Assembly (NCBI GenBank): GCA_002478575.1
Contig: DLOX01000088.1
Coordinates: forward strand, 1 to 9,514
DNA length: 9,514 nucleotides
Direction of reading: 5' to 3'
Source: Sphingomonadales bacterium UBA7473
Lineage (GTDB): Bacteria > Pseudomonadota > Alphaproteobacteria > Sphingomonadales > Sphingomonadaceae
The notes under the pieces are model-generated. The model was given only the letters and a program-made list of their open reading frames with translations. It was not told the DNA's origin and searched no databases. The translations under genes were made by a program, and so were the position numbers. Below, piece after piece: positions 1-7,792 of the stretch (position 1 is the stretch's first letter; every line of letters begins with the position of its first letter).

Positions 1-137
1 TCGAAGGGAACGCAATAAGCCTCTCCAAGGCCGGAAACGCCGGTATCGGTCGTGATCTTCACAAAGACAAAATAACGCCCGCCAAAGTGGGGCGGGGGAT
101 TGCCGACAACAAAGGTCTCTATGTCGGTTAGCTTCAT
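1..137 (-). CDS. Enolase-superfamily enzyme (mandelate racemase/muconate lactonizing type), N-terminal fragment cut by window edge
   Basis: Only the first 45 codons are present; the gene runs off the left edge. The protein starts MKLTDIETFVVG, then reads NPPPHFGGRYFVFVKITTD and GVSGLGEAYCVPF. This is the N-terminal capping domain of the mandelate racemase/muconate lactonizing branch of the enolase superfamily: a beta strand beginning 'I(T/E)xIET', a 'vKItTDtG' strand and the 'G.GEa' turn. Family members abstract a proton alpha to a carboxylate using Mg2+; many are sugar-acid dehydratases or cycloisomerases. The catalytic lysines and metal ligands lie in the missing barrel domain, so no substrate can be assigned. 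The start ATG (137-135) overlaps the TGA of the upstream aldehyde dehydrogenase as ATGA, so it is probably translationally coupled as the last visible gene of the cluster. The family call is fairly secure; the reaction is unknown. Confidence 0.8.
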   Translation of the reverse strand, partial: MKLTDIETFVVGNPPPHFGGRYFVFVKITTDTGVSGLGEAYCVPF

Positions 138-1573
138 GCTGTTCGGAACCCGCTGATTGACTTAATCTCGAGGAAATCACGGACGCCAAACTCGCCATAT
201 TCACGGCCATTGCCGGACTGCTTGTAACCGCCAAAGGGCGCCATATAATCTTGGCTGGTCCCATTGATGCTTACGCCACCTGCACGCATCAGCCGCGAAA
301 CGCGCCGCGCCCGCGCCAGATCGCCGGTTTGGACATAAGCATAGAGACCATAAGGCGTGTCATTCGCAATCGCGATCGCCTCGGCTTCATTTTTGAATGG
401 GATAAGCACCAGAACCGGACCAAACACTTCTTCCTGCGCGATCTGCATCTTATTGTGGACGCCAGCGAAGACGGTGGGCTTCACATAATAACCGCGATCA
501 AAACCGTCTGCTCGCCCGGTGCCGCCCGCAACCAGTTTTGCACCTTCGTCAATGCCGACCTGGATCAAGCCTTGGATCTTGTCATAATGGGCTTTGCTGA
601 CAACCGGGCCATAGTGCGCGCCCTTTTCCTTGGGGTCGCCAAGCTTGGCTTCTTTCGCCACACGCGCCGCAATCGCAACGGCTTCATCATAGACAGACTC
701 TTCAATCAACATCCGCGTTGGTGCGTTGCAGGATTGGCCTGTGTTTCCAAAGCAATGCAGCACACCCCGCGTCACTGCTGCCTCCAAATCGGAATCTGCG
801 AACACAATATTGGCCGATTTGCCACCCAGCTCCTGCGCGACGCGTTTGACTGTGTCGGCGGCATTTTTTGCAATCTGGACTCCAGCCCGCGTCGATCCCG
901 TGAAGGAAATCATATCAACTTCAGGATGCGTGGTTAGCGCATCGCCGACCGAAGCGCCCGTCCCGTGGATCATGTTGAACACGCCCATAGGGAAGCCTGC
1001 TTCTTCGACCATCTCAGCGAATAGCTGAGCAGACAGCGGCGCAATTTCGCTTGGTTTTAAGACCATCGTACAACCGGTGATCAGCGCGGGGCCGACTTTA
1101 CAGACGATCTGGTTGATCGGCCAATTCCAAGGCGTGATGAGAACGCAGACACCGATAGGTTCATGCACGACAACCCCATCGACGCCGACATCATATTCCC
1201 ACGTCATTTCGCGCACGGCTTTGATCGTCGCGCGCAAATGACCGGGGCCGCTTTCTGCCTGTGCGTCAAAGGAAAGGTCGTACGGTGCTCCCATCTCAGT
1301 GGAGATGGCTTCCACCATTTCGTCATAACGACGTTCGAAGACCGCGATCAGTTTTTCAACCAGTGCAATACGCTCTTCAAGCGACGTGGCCGCGTAGCCA
1401 TCAAAAGCTGCTCGCGCAGCGCCGACAGCGTCCTCAACATCATCTGCCCCACAAATGGCAACCGTCGCGCAGACTTCCTCCGTCGCGGGATTGATGGCAT
1501 CGACAGTCGCGGTCGACGTTGCAGGCAAAACCCACGCGCCATTGATGTAAGACTTGAGCGGGCTATCAAACAT
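134..1573 (-). CDS. NAD(P)-dependent aldehyde dehydrogenase
   Basis: A complete 479-residue aldehyde dehydrogenase, the usual family length, oxidising an aldehyde to a carboxylate in the cytoplasm. Visible landmarks are the oxyanion asparagine in TPWNWP (N150), the cofactor-binding KPSE (K173-E176), SFTGSTRAG (223-231), the general base in QELGGKSA (E248), the catalytic cysteine in GNTGQSC (C282), EEVFGPV (E382, F384) and PFGGYKQSGNGRE near the C-terminus. All key residues are intact. Glutamate at 176 favours NAD over NADP by family precedent. The sequence style recalls the CddD-like subgroup, but the substrate is unknown. The start is ATG 1573, with an AGAGAG ribosome site about 9 nt upstream; the longer frame from 1720 only adds residues translated from the end of the MFS gene. 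The start overlaps the MFS stop by 8 nt, and the stop overlaps the next gene by 4 nt, which implies coupled translation. Confidence 0.93.
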   Translation of the reverse strand: MFDSPLKSYINGAWVLPATSTATVDAINPATEEVCATVAICGADDVEDAVGAARAAFDGYAATSLEERIALVEKLIAVFERRYDEMVEAISTEMGAPYDLSFDAQAESGPGHLRATIKAVREMTWEYDVGVDGVVVHEPIGVCVLITPWNWPINQIVCKVGPALITGCTMVLKPSEIAPLSAQLFAEMVEEAGFPMGVFNMIHGTGASVGDALTTHPEVDMISFTGSTRAGVQIAKNAADTVKRVAQELGGKSANIVFADSDLEAAVTRGVLHCFGNTGQSCNAPTRMLIEESVYDEAVAIAARVAKEAKLGDPKEKGAHYGPVVSKAHYDKIQGLIQVGIDEGAKLVAGGTGRADGFDRGYYVKPTVFAGVHNKMQIAQEEVFGPVLVLIPFKNEAEAIAIANDTPYGLYAYVQTGDLARARRVSRLMRAGGVSINGTSQDYMAPFGGYKQSGNGREYGEFGVRDFLEIKSISGFRTA

Positions 1574-2864
1574 ATCCAATGGCTCTCTTTTGATCTTCGA
1601 CGATATATTTTTCAGCGCGCCAGTAATGCCAAGCCGCCCAAAGGCCAGTTGGCGCAAGGATGAGCTGAGCCAAGCGCAGAGACTCAGCATCCGCACCGTT
1701 TGGCCCAGCAAAAAAGTCACTCAACCCGCCCACAATAGCTGGGGCGATGATCAGATTGAGCACGTTCGCGACCAGCAGCGAAATGGCGACAGCCATTGCC
1801 CGCATTTTTGGCGCTGCGAGATTCTGGCAAAGCGCAAAGGCCGGGCCGATGTAGAAATAGATTGCAGGGATGAAGAGCCACCACATGACGGTCGCGACGT
1901 TCAGGTCATAAGTATAATAAGCCAAGAAAGACGGGACCGTTGCAATTGCTGTGACCACCGCAAGCAGCCGCGCAATCTTACGCGGGTCTGTATAGGCTGG
2001 TCGCGCAACGACATAGGCCGTGATCAAAGACGCGCCGATGCCGCCGACCAAGTAGATGAGCCCCAGCAAGCTCCCCGCCTCGCCTTCATCCAAACCATAA
2101 GAGCGTTGCAGGAAGAGCGGCGTAAACCACATCAGGCCCCAGCCCCAGAATGCGGAAAGGCCACTGGCCCACATCGCGTGCACAGCGGATTTCTGGGACC
2201 AAAGAAACTTCAACGTCTCCATGATAGTTGGCGTGCTTTCATCCGCAACAACATCAAGGCGACCGCGCTTCGGCTCCTTGATGGTCAGCATGATGATGCC
2301 CGCCAAAATGATACCGGGGATGCCAAGGACCAGGAAAGCCGAACGCCAGCCATAGGAAGTTGAGACATATCCAGCGAGGTCCGAACCCAGCCAGGCGCCA
2401 ATTGGAGCGCCCAAGGCAAAGACCGTCATCGCCATAGACCGGCGGTCAGCGGGGAAATAGTCTGCCAAGATCGAGTTGCAGGCCGGCGTGCCGCCAGCCT
2501 CTCCAATGCCCACTCCAACGCGCGCCAACAGCAGATCCCAATAGCCCCGGGTAAAACCGGTCAAAGCCGTCATCAGCGACCAAGCCGCGACGGAGGCCGC
2601 AAGCAGATTCCGGCGATTGGTGCGGTCGCACAGCCATGACAAAGGTATGCCCATCAACACATAGAAAAGCGCAAGCGGGATACCGAGCGATGCCGCCCCG
2701 GAATCTGACAAGTTCAGCTCTTTACTGATCGGCCCAAGAAGTGTGGAGAGCACATAGCGATCCGCAATGCTGATGGCATAAACCAGCATCATGATGATCA
2801 GTACATACCAGCGCTGCCCCAGTGTTGCGACGCTATCTGCTTGGATCGGTGCCTTGCTTGCCAT
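1566..2864 (-). CDS. Major facilitator superfamily transporter, Spinster-like
   Basis: A 432-residue polytopic membrane protein with about 12 hydrophobic segments, the standard MFS size. Seen directly: a first transmembrane segment ending in DRYVLSTLLGPI (residues 35-46), the loop 2-3 MFS signature ending in DRTNRR (80-85), ARVGVGIGEAGGTPA (114-128) with a buried glutamate (E122), YGWRSAF (171-177) after helix 5, a short charged central loop (about 196-215), and six further hydrophobic stretches to about 415. The GEAGxxPA motif and the DR pair in helix 1 are typical of the Spinster-like group found in sphingomonad catabolic clusters, which is presumed to move small organic acids or related compounds across the inner membrane. 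The start is ATG 2864 preceded by a strong GGGAGGGG ribosome site within the 12-nt gap after the sulfotransferase stop. Its last codons overlap the aldehyde dehydrogenase start by 8 nt. The substrate is inferred only as 'the same compound the receptor imports'. Confidence 0.9.
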   Translation of the reverse strand: MASKAPIQADSVATLGQRWYVLIIMMLVYAISIADRYVLSTLLGPISKELNLSDSGAASLGIPLALFYVLMGIPLSWLCDRTNRRNLLAASVAAWSLMTALTGFTRGYWDLLLARVGVGIGEAGGTPACNSILADYFPADRRSMAMTVFALGAPIGAWLGSDLAGYVSTSYGWRSAFLVLGIPGIILAGIIMLTIKEPKRGRLDVVADESTPTIMETLKFLWSQKSAVHAMWASGLSAFWGWGLMWFTPLFLQRSYGLDEGEAGSLLGLIYLVGGIGASLITAYVVARPAYTDPRKIARLLAVVTAIATVPSFLAYYTYDLNVATVMWWLFIPAIYFYIGPAFALCQNLAAPKMRAMAVAISLLVANVLNLIIAPAIVGGLSDFFAGPNGADAESLRLAQLILAPTGLWAAWHYWRAEKYIVEDQKRAIGYV

Positions 2865-2876
2865 CTTATCCCCTCC

Positions 2877-4901
2877 CTAACGTGAGACCAATTCTGGCCC
2901 CAACACTGTGCGCAATGGATCGAGATAGGAAGAGTAATTCTCCCACTGATCCAACCCACTTTTGAATATCGGCTGCCGCACTTGCTCTGAACTTGCCGTG
3001 CGGACAGCGCGCTCGGTTTCGTGAAAGTTGAGGCACGCTTCCTCGAACGGCAGCTCACAATGATCAAGCAAGCGGCGGACTTGGGTTTCGAGGTCCGCCA
3101 CAACATCTTCATAGCGAACACGCAGGATCTTGCCCGGCAACACTTTGCCCCAATGATCCATCAGCCGGATGTAGTCGCTGTAATAATGCCCGACTTCTTC
3201 AAGCCCGTAGGTAAACTCTTGGCCCTCCGCGAACAGCTGTTTGAAGCCAGCAAAGCAGCAACCCATCGCCCCGCGTCGTGCATCGATAATCTTGGCATTG
3301 GGCAGGATCAGATGGATCAGGCCGATATGCCGGAAATTGTTGGGCATTTTATCAATGAAGAATGGCGTGCCTTCCTTCCGATGGATCATCGTGTCGCGAA
3401 TGAAGGCTTCGCCAAATTCGGCGAGCTCCTCACGAGTCAATTCGCCAAGGTTGGCTGGATATTCGGGCTCTTCATCCACGCGCAGACGTCCACTCAGCCG
3501 GTGCGCCAAGGACAAGATGTTGGGAAGCTCTAACGTCCCTTCCACTTGGCTGTGCGAGGCGAGTATCTGTTCGAGCAAAGTCGATCCGGCGCGCGGAAGG
3601 CCAAGGATGAAGATCGGATCCTTTACGGGATGGCCCGATCCAGCCTTGTCCGCAAATAATGAAGACGTGCAATGTTCGATCTGGCGATCAATCTCAGCAG
3701 TGATCCTACGCCAGTCATAACCCACCTCTTCGCGCTTCAGACGGTTGCCGCGCTCATAATAGGCAAAGGACTCGCCAAAGTGCCCATGATCCTCAAGCGC
3801 CTTACCAAGCGCGAAGCAGAGATGGTAGCGATCGACGAGCTGCGTCGTGGGTGCCGCTTCACGCTCACGCATCGCAGCGATTTGTGCATCGTCAAATTTA
3901 TAGGTTTTGAGGTTCGCGAGGCTCCAATAAGCGTCGCCGAAATCGGGCTTTACACGGTAGGCTTGGGTATAGGCCTCTATCGCTTCGGGCTGATTGCCCA
4001 CCGTCTTGAGTGCATGTCCGATCGACAAATGGAGCGTCGGGTTATCTGGCATTCGCTTCGCATGCTCCCGATAGATCGAGAGCGCTTCATCAAATTCACC
4101 AATGGCGAGGCTTTGATTGGCATAGAGCAGCTCGAACTGAGGCTTATCAGGAGCTTTGCTGCGCAGCGCCTTGGCCTGTTCCAGCGCGACACCATATTTT
4201 TGGCGCTTGTGGAGCAGATTGACATAATCAAAGTGCGCGTTGGTATTATCCGGTTCGAGAACCATGCAGGTCTCGAGCAGAAACTCGGCATCTTCGTATG
4301 AGTTGAACTTGACGCCAATGTCGGCAAGCAACCGCATACCTTCGATATGGCGGTTATTCTTTTGCAAAAAGGCCCGGCACAGATTTTCGGCCTTTGCGAT
4401 CCGATGCTCATGTATGAGGCTCACTACGGACTGAAGCTCAGGAGGCAGGCTTTCGAGATAAGCACATTGCATCCGGGCGAACTCGGCGGCTTCATTGCGC
4501 CCAGCCGCACTGTGAAGTTCCACAAGCATACGCCAGCTGGCGAGTAATCCTGCATTATAGGTGACAGCCGCTTGATAAGCTGCCAGCGCCTCATCCCCAC
4601 GCCCAAGAGCGCGCAGAGCATGACCGCGCTCTTGATGGGCACGACCAAAGCCCGCATCAATTTCAATCAGTCGGTCGATTGTTGCTAGGCCATCGAGCGG
4701 ACGGCGAGCGTAGCGCTGGATCGCGGCGAGCAAGTAAAGCGCATCACGATGATCTGGGTTGACCCTTAAGGCATCAGCGCAAATCTGTTCAGCCTCGGCC
4801 AACTGTCCCCTTTGCAAGGCCGCCTTCGCGCGCTCGACCAGAGAGTCGACGTTTTCGGGAGAAACTGTATCGGCCAATATTTCGCTGCTCTTTATCGACA
4901 T
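2877..4901 (-). CDS. TPR-repeat sulfotransferase family protein
   Basis: A 674-residue two-part protein with no signal peptide or membrane segment, so probably cytoplasmic, where the donor PAPS is made. Residues about 20-340 are helical repeats of TPR type (for example 30-60, 88-115, 203-233, 256-282, 287-320, with A/G/Y-rich paired helices). Residues about 427-665 form a sulfotransferase domain. The PAPS 5'-phosphosulfate loop is GLPRAGSTLLEQIL (434-447), followed by ELP with a glutamate (E458) where tyrosylprotein sulfotransferases carry the catalytic base. The 3'-phosphate region is around DARRGAMGCCFAGFKQLF (540-557), and RVRYEDVV (594-601) follows. By family the enzyme would move sulfate from PAPS to an acceptor selected by the TPR domain; the acceptor is unknown. 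The start ATG 4901 has no convincing ribosome site of its own (see the mini-ORF at 4906-4929). It is 12 nt from the MFS gene, so co-transcribed. Such proteins often sit next to TonB receptors in sphingomonads. Confidence 0.87.
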   Translation of the reverse strand: MSIKSSEILADTVSPENVDSLVERAKAALQRGQLAEAEQICADALRVNPDHRDALYLLAAIQRYARRPLDGLATIDRLIEIDAGFGRAHQERGHALRALGRGDEALAAYQAAVTYNAGLLASWRMLVELHSAAGRNEAAEFARMQCAYLESLPPELQSVVSLIHEHRIAKAENLCRAFLQKNNRHIEGMRLLADIGVKFNSYEDAEFLLETCMVLEPDNTNAHFDYVNLLHKRQKYGVALEQAKALRSKAPDKPQFELLYANQSLAIGEFDEALSIYREHAKRMPDNPTLHLSIGHALKTVGNQPEAIEAYTQAYRVKPDFGDAYWSLANLKTYKFDDAQIAAMREREAAPTTQLVDRYHLCFALGKALEDHGHFGESFAYYERGNRLKREEVGYDWRRITAEIDRQIEHCTSSLFADKAGSGHPVKDPIFILGLPRAGSTLLEQILASHSQVEGTLELPNILSLAHRLSGRLRVDEEPEYPANLGELTREELAEFGEAFIRDTMIHRKEGTPFFIDKMPNNFRHIGLIHLILPNAKIIDARRGAMGCCFAGFKQLFAEGQEFTYGLEEVGHYYSDYIRLMDHWGKVLPGKILRVRYEDVVADLETQVRRLLDHCELPFEEACLNFHETERAVRTASSEQVRQPIFKSGLDQWENYSSYLDPLRTVLGPELVSR

Positions 4902-4905
4902 GGGG

Positions 4906-4929
4906 TCAATCTGATCGGTTTCGCAACAT
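4906..4929 (-). CDS. Possible 7-codon leader ORF just before the sulfotransferase gene
   Basis: An ATG at 4929 opens a short frame (MLRNRSD) that ends in TGA at 4906, four bases before the sulfotransferase ATG and in a different frame. A GAGG at 4940-4937 lies 7 nt upstream of this ATG, a reasonable ribosome site, whereas the sulfotransferase ATG has only GATTGACCCC before it. Ribosomes that finish the mini-ORF could re-initiate on the sulfotransferase gene. This is visible in the sequence but may be chance; no homology can be judged at this length. Confidence 0.3.
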   Translation of the reverse strand: MLRNRSD

Positions 4930-4960
4930 TATCCAACCTCAATCTGCAACTCCTGAAACA

Positions 4961-4992
4961 CTAAGGGCAGCGCAGTGAAGCGCTGCCCTTAG
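4961..4992 (-). terminator. Perfect 13-bp hairpin between receptor and sulfotransferase genes (attenuator or 3'-end stabiliser)
   Basis: CTAAGGGCAGCGC (4961-4973) and its exact reverse complement (4980-4992) flank a 6-nt loop, giving a GC-rich 13-bp stem. On the minus strand it lies downstream of the receptor stop and is followed by TGTTTCAGG, only a weak U tract. It is therefore more likely a partial terminator, or a 3' stem-loop protecting the receptor message, than a complete stop. This would give more receptor than downstream proteins. The structure is certain; the role is inferred. Confidence 0.7.
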
Positions 4993-5008
4993 CTCATTTA
5001 AGAAAGGG

Positions 5009-5028
5009 CTGCCTCGAACGAGAGGCAG
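5009..5028 (-). terminator. Second, smaller hairpin directly after the receptor stop codon
   Basis: CTGCCTC (5009-5015) pairs exactly with GAGGCAG (5022-5028) around a 6-nt loop, starting 6 nt after the receptor TAG (5037-5035). On the minus strand it is followed by CCCTTTCTTAAA, a modest pyrimidine-rich tail. The GCCCTT after this stem (5010-5005) can also pair with the AAGGGC (4990-4985) that opens the larger hairpin, so the two structures could compete. Likely an attenuation or RNA-processing element together with the 4961-4992 stem. Confidence 0.5.
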
Positions 5029-5034
5029 TTCCCA

Positions 5035-7785
5035 CTACATCTTGTAAGACACACGCAGACCAAAGGTGCGTGGCCGCGATGTTGTCACACGAACTTCGCC
5101 GTCATTCGCACTGGTGAACAGCTGAGGCCGTTTGTCAGTCAGATTGTCGACATAGAAGGTTGCGGTCCACTCATCTTTGCTAAACCCGAGGGACGCTTCC
5201 ATCGTGCTGTAACCAGGTTGAGTGAAAGACTGACGCTGTGGCTGGATCACGCCGCCCGCTGGCACCGTCACGCCGTTGATGACCGAGGTCTGACCGCACA
5301 CTGCATAAGGCGCCCGGCATCCAGTGTAGAGGATGCTGGTATTGTCGACGGAGGACGTGATTGTCTTCCCAACCCGATGGAAACCGATCTGAGCGAATGG
5401 CTTCAAACCTGAGTCCATTTCCCACTCATAGCGGAACCGGATGTTGCCTTGGAACTTGGGGCTCAGCGCAAGTGGGCTGCCAATTGGAACAAGCGCGCCT
5501 TGTGCACAAAGGAGCGTCGCGATTGCGTTGGTCGTGCAACCCTTCAACTCTGAGTCATTGTAAGAGAAGCCCGCACCAATCGTAAGCTCTTTGGTTGGCC
5601 GAGCATTAATGTCGCCTTCAAAGCCCTTGATCCGAGCATTGGCCAAGTTGCTTACAAATGTCTGGTTGGAAATATTCTGATTGAATGAGGCAATCTGAAT
5701 TTCTTTCCAATCAATGATGTAGGCCGCAAGGTTAAGCTGCAGCTTACGGTCAAACAACCCTAGTTTTGCGCCAATTTCATAGTTGGTCACATCATCAGGA
5801 GCATAAGCCCGGTTAGCCGCGCAAGCGGCAGAGAGCCCTGGCCGTGCAGCCACCGCAGCGTTACAGCCCTTCCGGTTGAAACCGCCTGGGCGGAAGCCTT
5901 CGGAATAAGTGACATAGACCAGCGAGGTTGGATTGATCTTGTAGGTCAAGTTGCCTTTGAAGATCACCCCTTTGTACGTCGCAGGGCTGATGCCAGCCAA
6001 GTTGGTCGACAACACAGCGCTTGGTGCGAGCGAAGTCGGCGCAACTGCACGTGGCGTGTAGTTACAGGTCGTCAATCCCGAAGGTGCCGTGTTGACGGAG
6101 CTACAAACATCACGGACCGAGCCCGTGAAGCTGGTGCTTGACCCGCCCTCCATCGACGCCTTTTCGTTGTAGTAACGTGCGCCGCCAGTGATCGTCAGCT
6201 TCTCTGGAATGATATCAAACGATGCTTCACCATAGACAGCGATCTGGCGGTCACGACGGAAGATCGTGTTAACGAAGCCTGCACCTGGAAGGGCGCCAAC
6301 ATTCAGAACATTCACACTTGGGTGTGGAGCCAAATTATAGTTGAAGCCAGCTGCTGGCAGCACGTAGTTCCATTGCGTCACGTCAAAGATCTTGTTGAGA
6401 TCGTAAAACGCACCGAACGTTCCACGAAGCCGCTTTTCGGCGGATGTGGTGACGCGGAACTCATGGGTCCAACGCGTGTTGCGGTTGTTGACCTTATAGC
6501 TGTTTGCTGGAGCGTAGCAGGTCTGCCCCTGCGCAGCTGAAGTCGCATAGCCTGAATAATATACGCCGCGATCACAATTGTAGAAGGGCATATAAAGGCC
6601 AATGCTGGCATATTTGGCATAATCTGCCTGCTGCACAGCGCGGTGGTCCTGATATGATGATGTCAGAATCAAATCCAACGCACCAAGCCGCCCGTTCAGG
6701 GTCAGCGAGGACAAGCTGATCGTGTCACGCAACGTGTTCGGGCTATATTGCTGAACCTGCAAATCACCAACGCTGGGCGTATAGTCAAACACACCATCGG
6801 TTTCGAGCTCTTGATAAAGCGTCATGGCCTCAAGCGACCAATCTTCATTCATCTGAAAACCAATGGTTGCACGACCGCCGTTATATTGCGCATCGTTGTA
6901 GTTTTTCTCGACCAAATTGGTGTTGGTGATCGATTGGCGGATCGGAACACGGAAACCACCGGTTGTGCCAGTTGCGGTTGCAACGCAGTTGGCGACGCCG
7001 ACACAGGATTGAATCGCCTGCTCAACGAGCAGCGGGTTACCTGTTGGCAAGCGGCCCGGACCGCCTGGGTTCCAAGGCATTTGATAGGTGCCAAGGACAT
7101 TGTCGATATAGCCGCCCTGCTTGCTGCTGTAGGCCGCAAGACGAACCGCTAGCTTTTCCTTCACGATGGGGATGTTGACAAAGCCATCAACGCTGAAGCT
7201 TCCATCGCCACTTTTCGTAGAGGCAGCGCCAGCATTGAAACCGGCTTTAAAGTCAGTGAAATTAGGCTTCGCTGTGATGTAGCGGATGGCACCGCCCATC
7301 GCGCTTGCACCAAACAAGGTGCCCTGCGGACCAGCCAAGACTTCGATCCGCTCCAAGTCGACAGGATAAAAGTCGAGGTTACGGCCGGGCGTCGAAGCCG
7401 GAGCATCGTTCAAATAAAGCGCGACGTTTGGCTGAACACCAGCCACGCCCAAAATCTGCGCGCCTGGTGTGTCTGTTGAAAGGCCACGAATATAGATGGA
7501 AGAAATGCCCGGGCCGCGCGATGCAGTCCGCACATTCGGGAGATACTCAACCAGATCTTCAAAGTTGGCCACGTTGAGTTGACCGAGAGATTCCCCGCTT
7601 ACCGCTTGAATAGCAAGAGGGATGCGGTTCAGCGATTCTTCGCGGCGAGTTGCCGTAACAACGATGTCAACAAGACCGCCATCATCCGTGGATGCTTCAG
7701 CCTCTTGTGCAAATGTCGGTGCGACACCCGCACCAAGCGACGCCAGCACAAATGCGGCAGCCGATAATTTCAGCCTTGTTCTCAA
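5035..7785 (-). CDS. TonB-dependent outer-membrane receptor
   Basis: A 916-residue TonB-dependent receptor that imports a ligand across the outer membrane using TonB-ExbBD energy. Residues 1-26 are a signal peptide (basic LRTRLKL, hydrophobic core, cleavage likely after PTFA). A TonB box, DIVVTATR, lies at 40-47, and the plug domain at about 50-171 ends in GPQGTLFGASAMGG (152-165). A beta-barrel follows, with TYSEGFRPGGFNRKG (626-640) and a C-terminal strand ending FGLRVSYKM (methionine instead of the common phenylalanine). There is no secretin/STN extension, so no sign of sigma/anti-sigma signalling. All 12 cysteines fall in six close pairs (see findings). An in-frame ATG at 7809 would give 924 residues but has no ribosome site; TTG 7785 has AAGGGGAG 7 nt upstream and was chosen. 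First gene of the minus-strand cluster. Barrel style resembles sphingomonad receptors for plant or aromatic compounds rather than a known siderophore receptor; the ligand is unknown. Confidence 0.92.
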   Translation of the reverse strand: MRTRLKLSAAAFVLASLGAGVAPTFAQEAEASTDDGGLVDIVVTATRREESLNRIPLAIQAVSGESLGQLNVANFEDLVEYLPNVRTASRGPGISSIYIRGLSTDTPGAQILGVAGVQPNVALYLNDAPASTPGRNLDFYPVDLERIEVLAGPQGTLFGASAMGGAIRYITAKPNFTDFKAGFNAGAASTKSGDGSFSVDGFVNIPIVKEKLAVRLAAYSSKQGGYIDNVLGTYQMPWNPGGPGRLPTGNPLLVEQAIQSCVGVANCVATATGTTGGFRVPIRQSITNTNLVEKNYNDAQYNGGRATIGFQMNEDWSLEAMTLYQELETDGVFDYTPSVGDLQVQQYSPNTLRDTISLSSLTLNGRLGALDLILTSSYQDHRAVQQADYAKYASIGLYMPFYNCDRGVYYSGYATSAAQGQTCYAPANSYKVNNRNTRWTHEFRVTTSAEKRLRGTFGAFYDLNKIFDVTQWNYVLPAAGFNYNLAPHPSVNVLNVGALPGAGFVNTIFRRDRQIAVYGEASFDIIPEKLTITGGARYYNEKASMEGGSSTSFTGSVRDVCSSVNTAPSGLTTCNYTPRAVAPTSLAPSAVLSTNLAGISPATYKGVIFKGNLTYKINPTSLVYVTYSEGFRPGGFNRKGCNAAVAARPGLSAACAANRAYAPDDVTNYEIGAKLGLFDRKLQLNLAAYIIDWKEIQIASFNQNISNQTFVSNLANARIKGFEGDINARPTKELTIGAGFSYNDSELKGCTTNAIATLLCAQGALVPIGSPLALSPKFQGNIRFRYEWEMDSGLKPFAQIGFHRVGKTITSSVDNTSILYTGCRAPYAVCGQTSVINGVTVPAGGVIQPQRQSFTQPGYSTMEASLGFSKDEWTATFYVDNLTDKRPQLFTSANDGEVRVTTSRPRTFGLRVSYKM

Positions 7786-7792
7786 CGATTTT

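Noticed and set aside
251..937. Plus-strand frame of 228 codons opposite the aldehyde dehydrogenase
   Set aside because: Antisense to conserved catalytic regions of the dehydrogenase, with arginine/histidine-rich shadow composition and no family resemblance.
1574..1720. Upstream extension of the aldehyde dehydrogenase to ATG 1720
   Set aside because: These 49 codons overlap the C-terminal coding part of the MFS gene, and the family N-terminus begins at the ATG 1573, which has its own ribosome site.
1554..2363. Long plus-strand frame (269 codons) opposite the MFS transporter
   Set aside because: It lies entirely antisense to a clear MFS gene, has a charge-heavy, low-hydrophobic composition typical of a complement-strand shadow, and no recognisable domain.
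3672..4301. Plus-strand frame of 209 codons opposite the TPR region
   Set aside because: It is the reverse shadow of helical repeats in the sulfotransferase gene; no ribosome site or domain supports it.
5035..7785. Receptor as a sigma-factor-signalling (FecA-type) transducer
   Set aside because: No N-terminal secretin/STN domain follows the signal peptide, and no sigma or anti-sigma gene is adjacent in the window.
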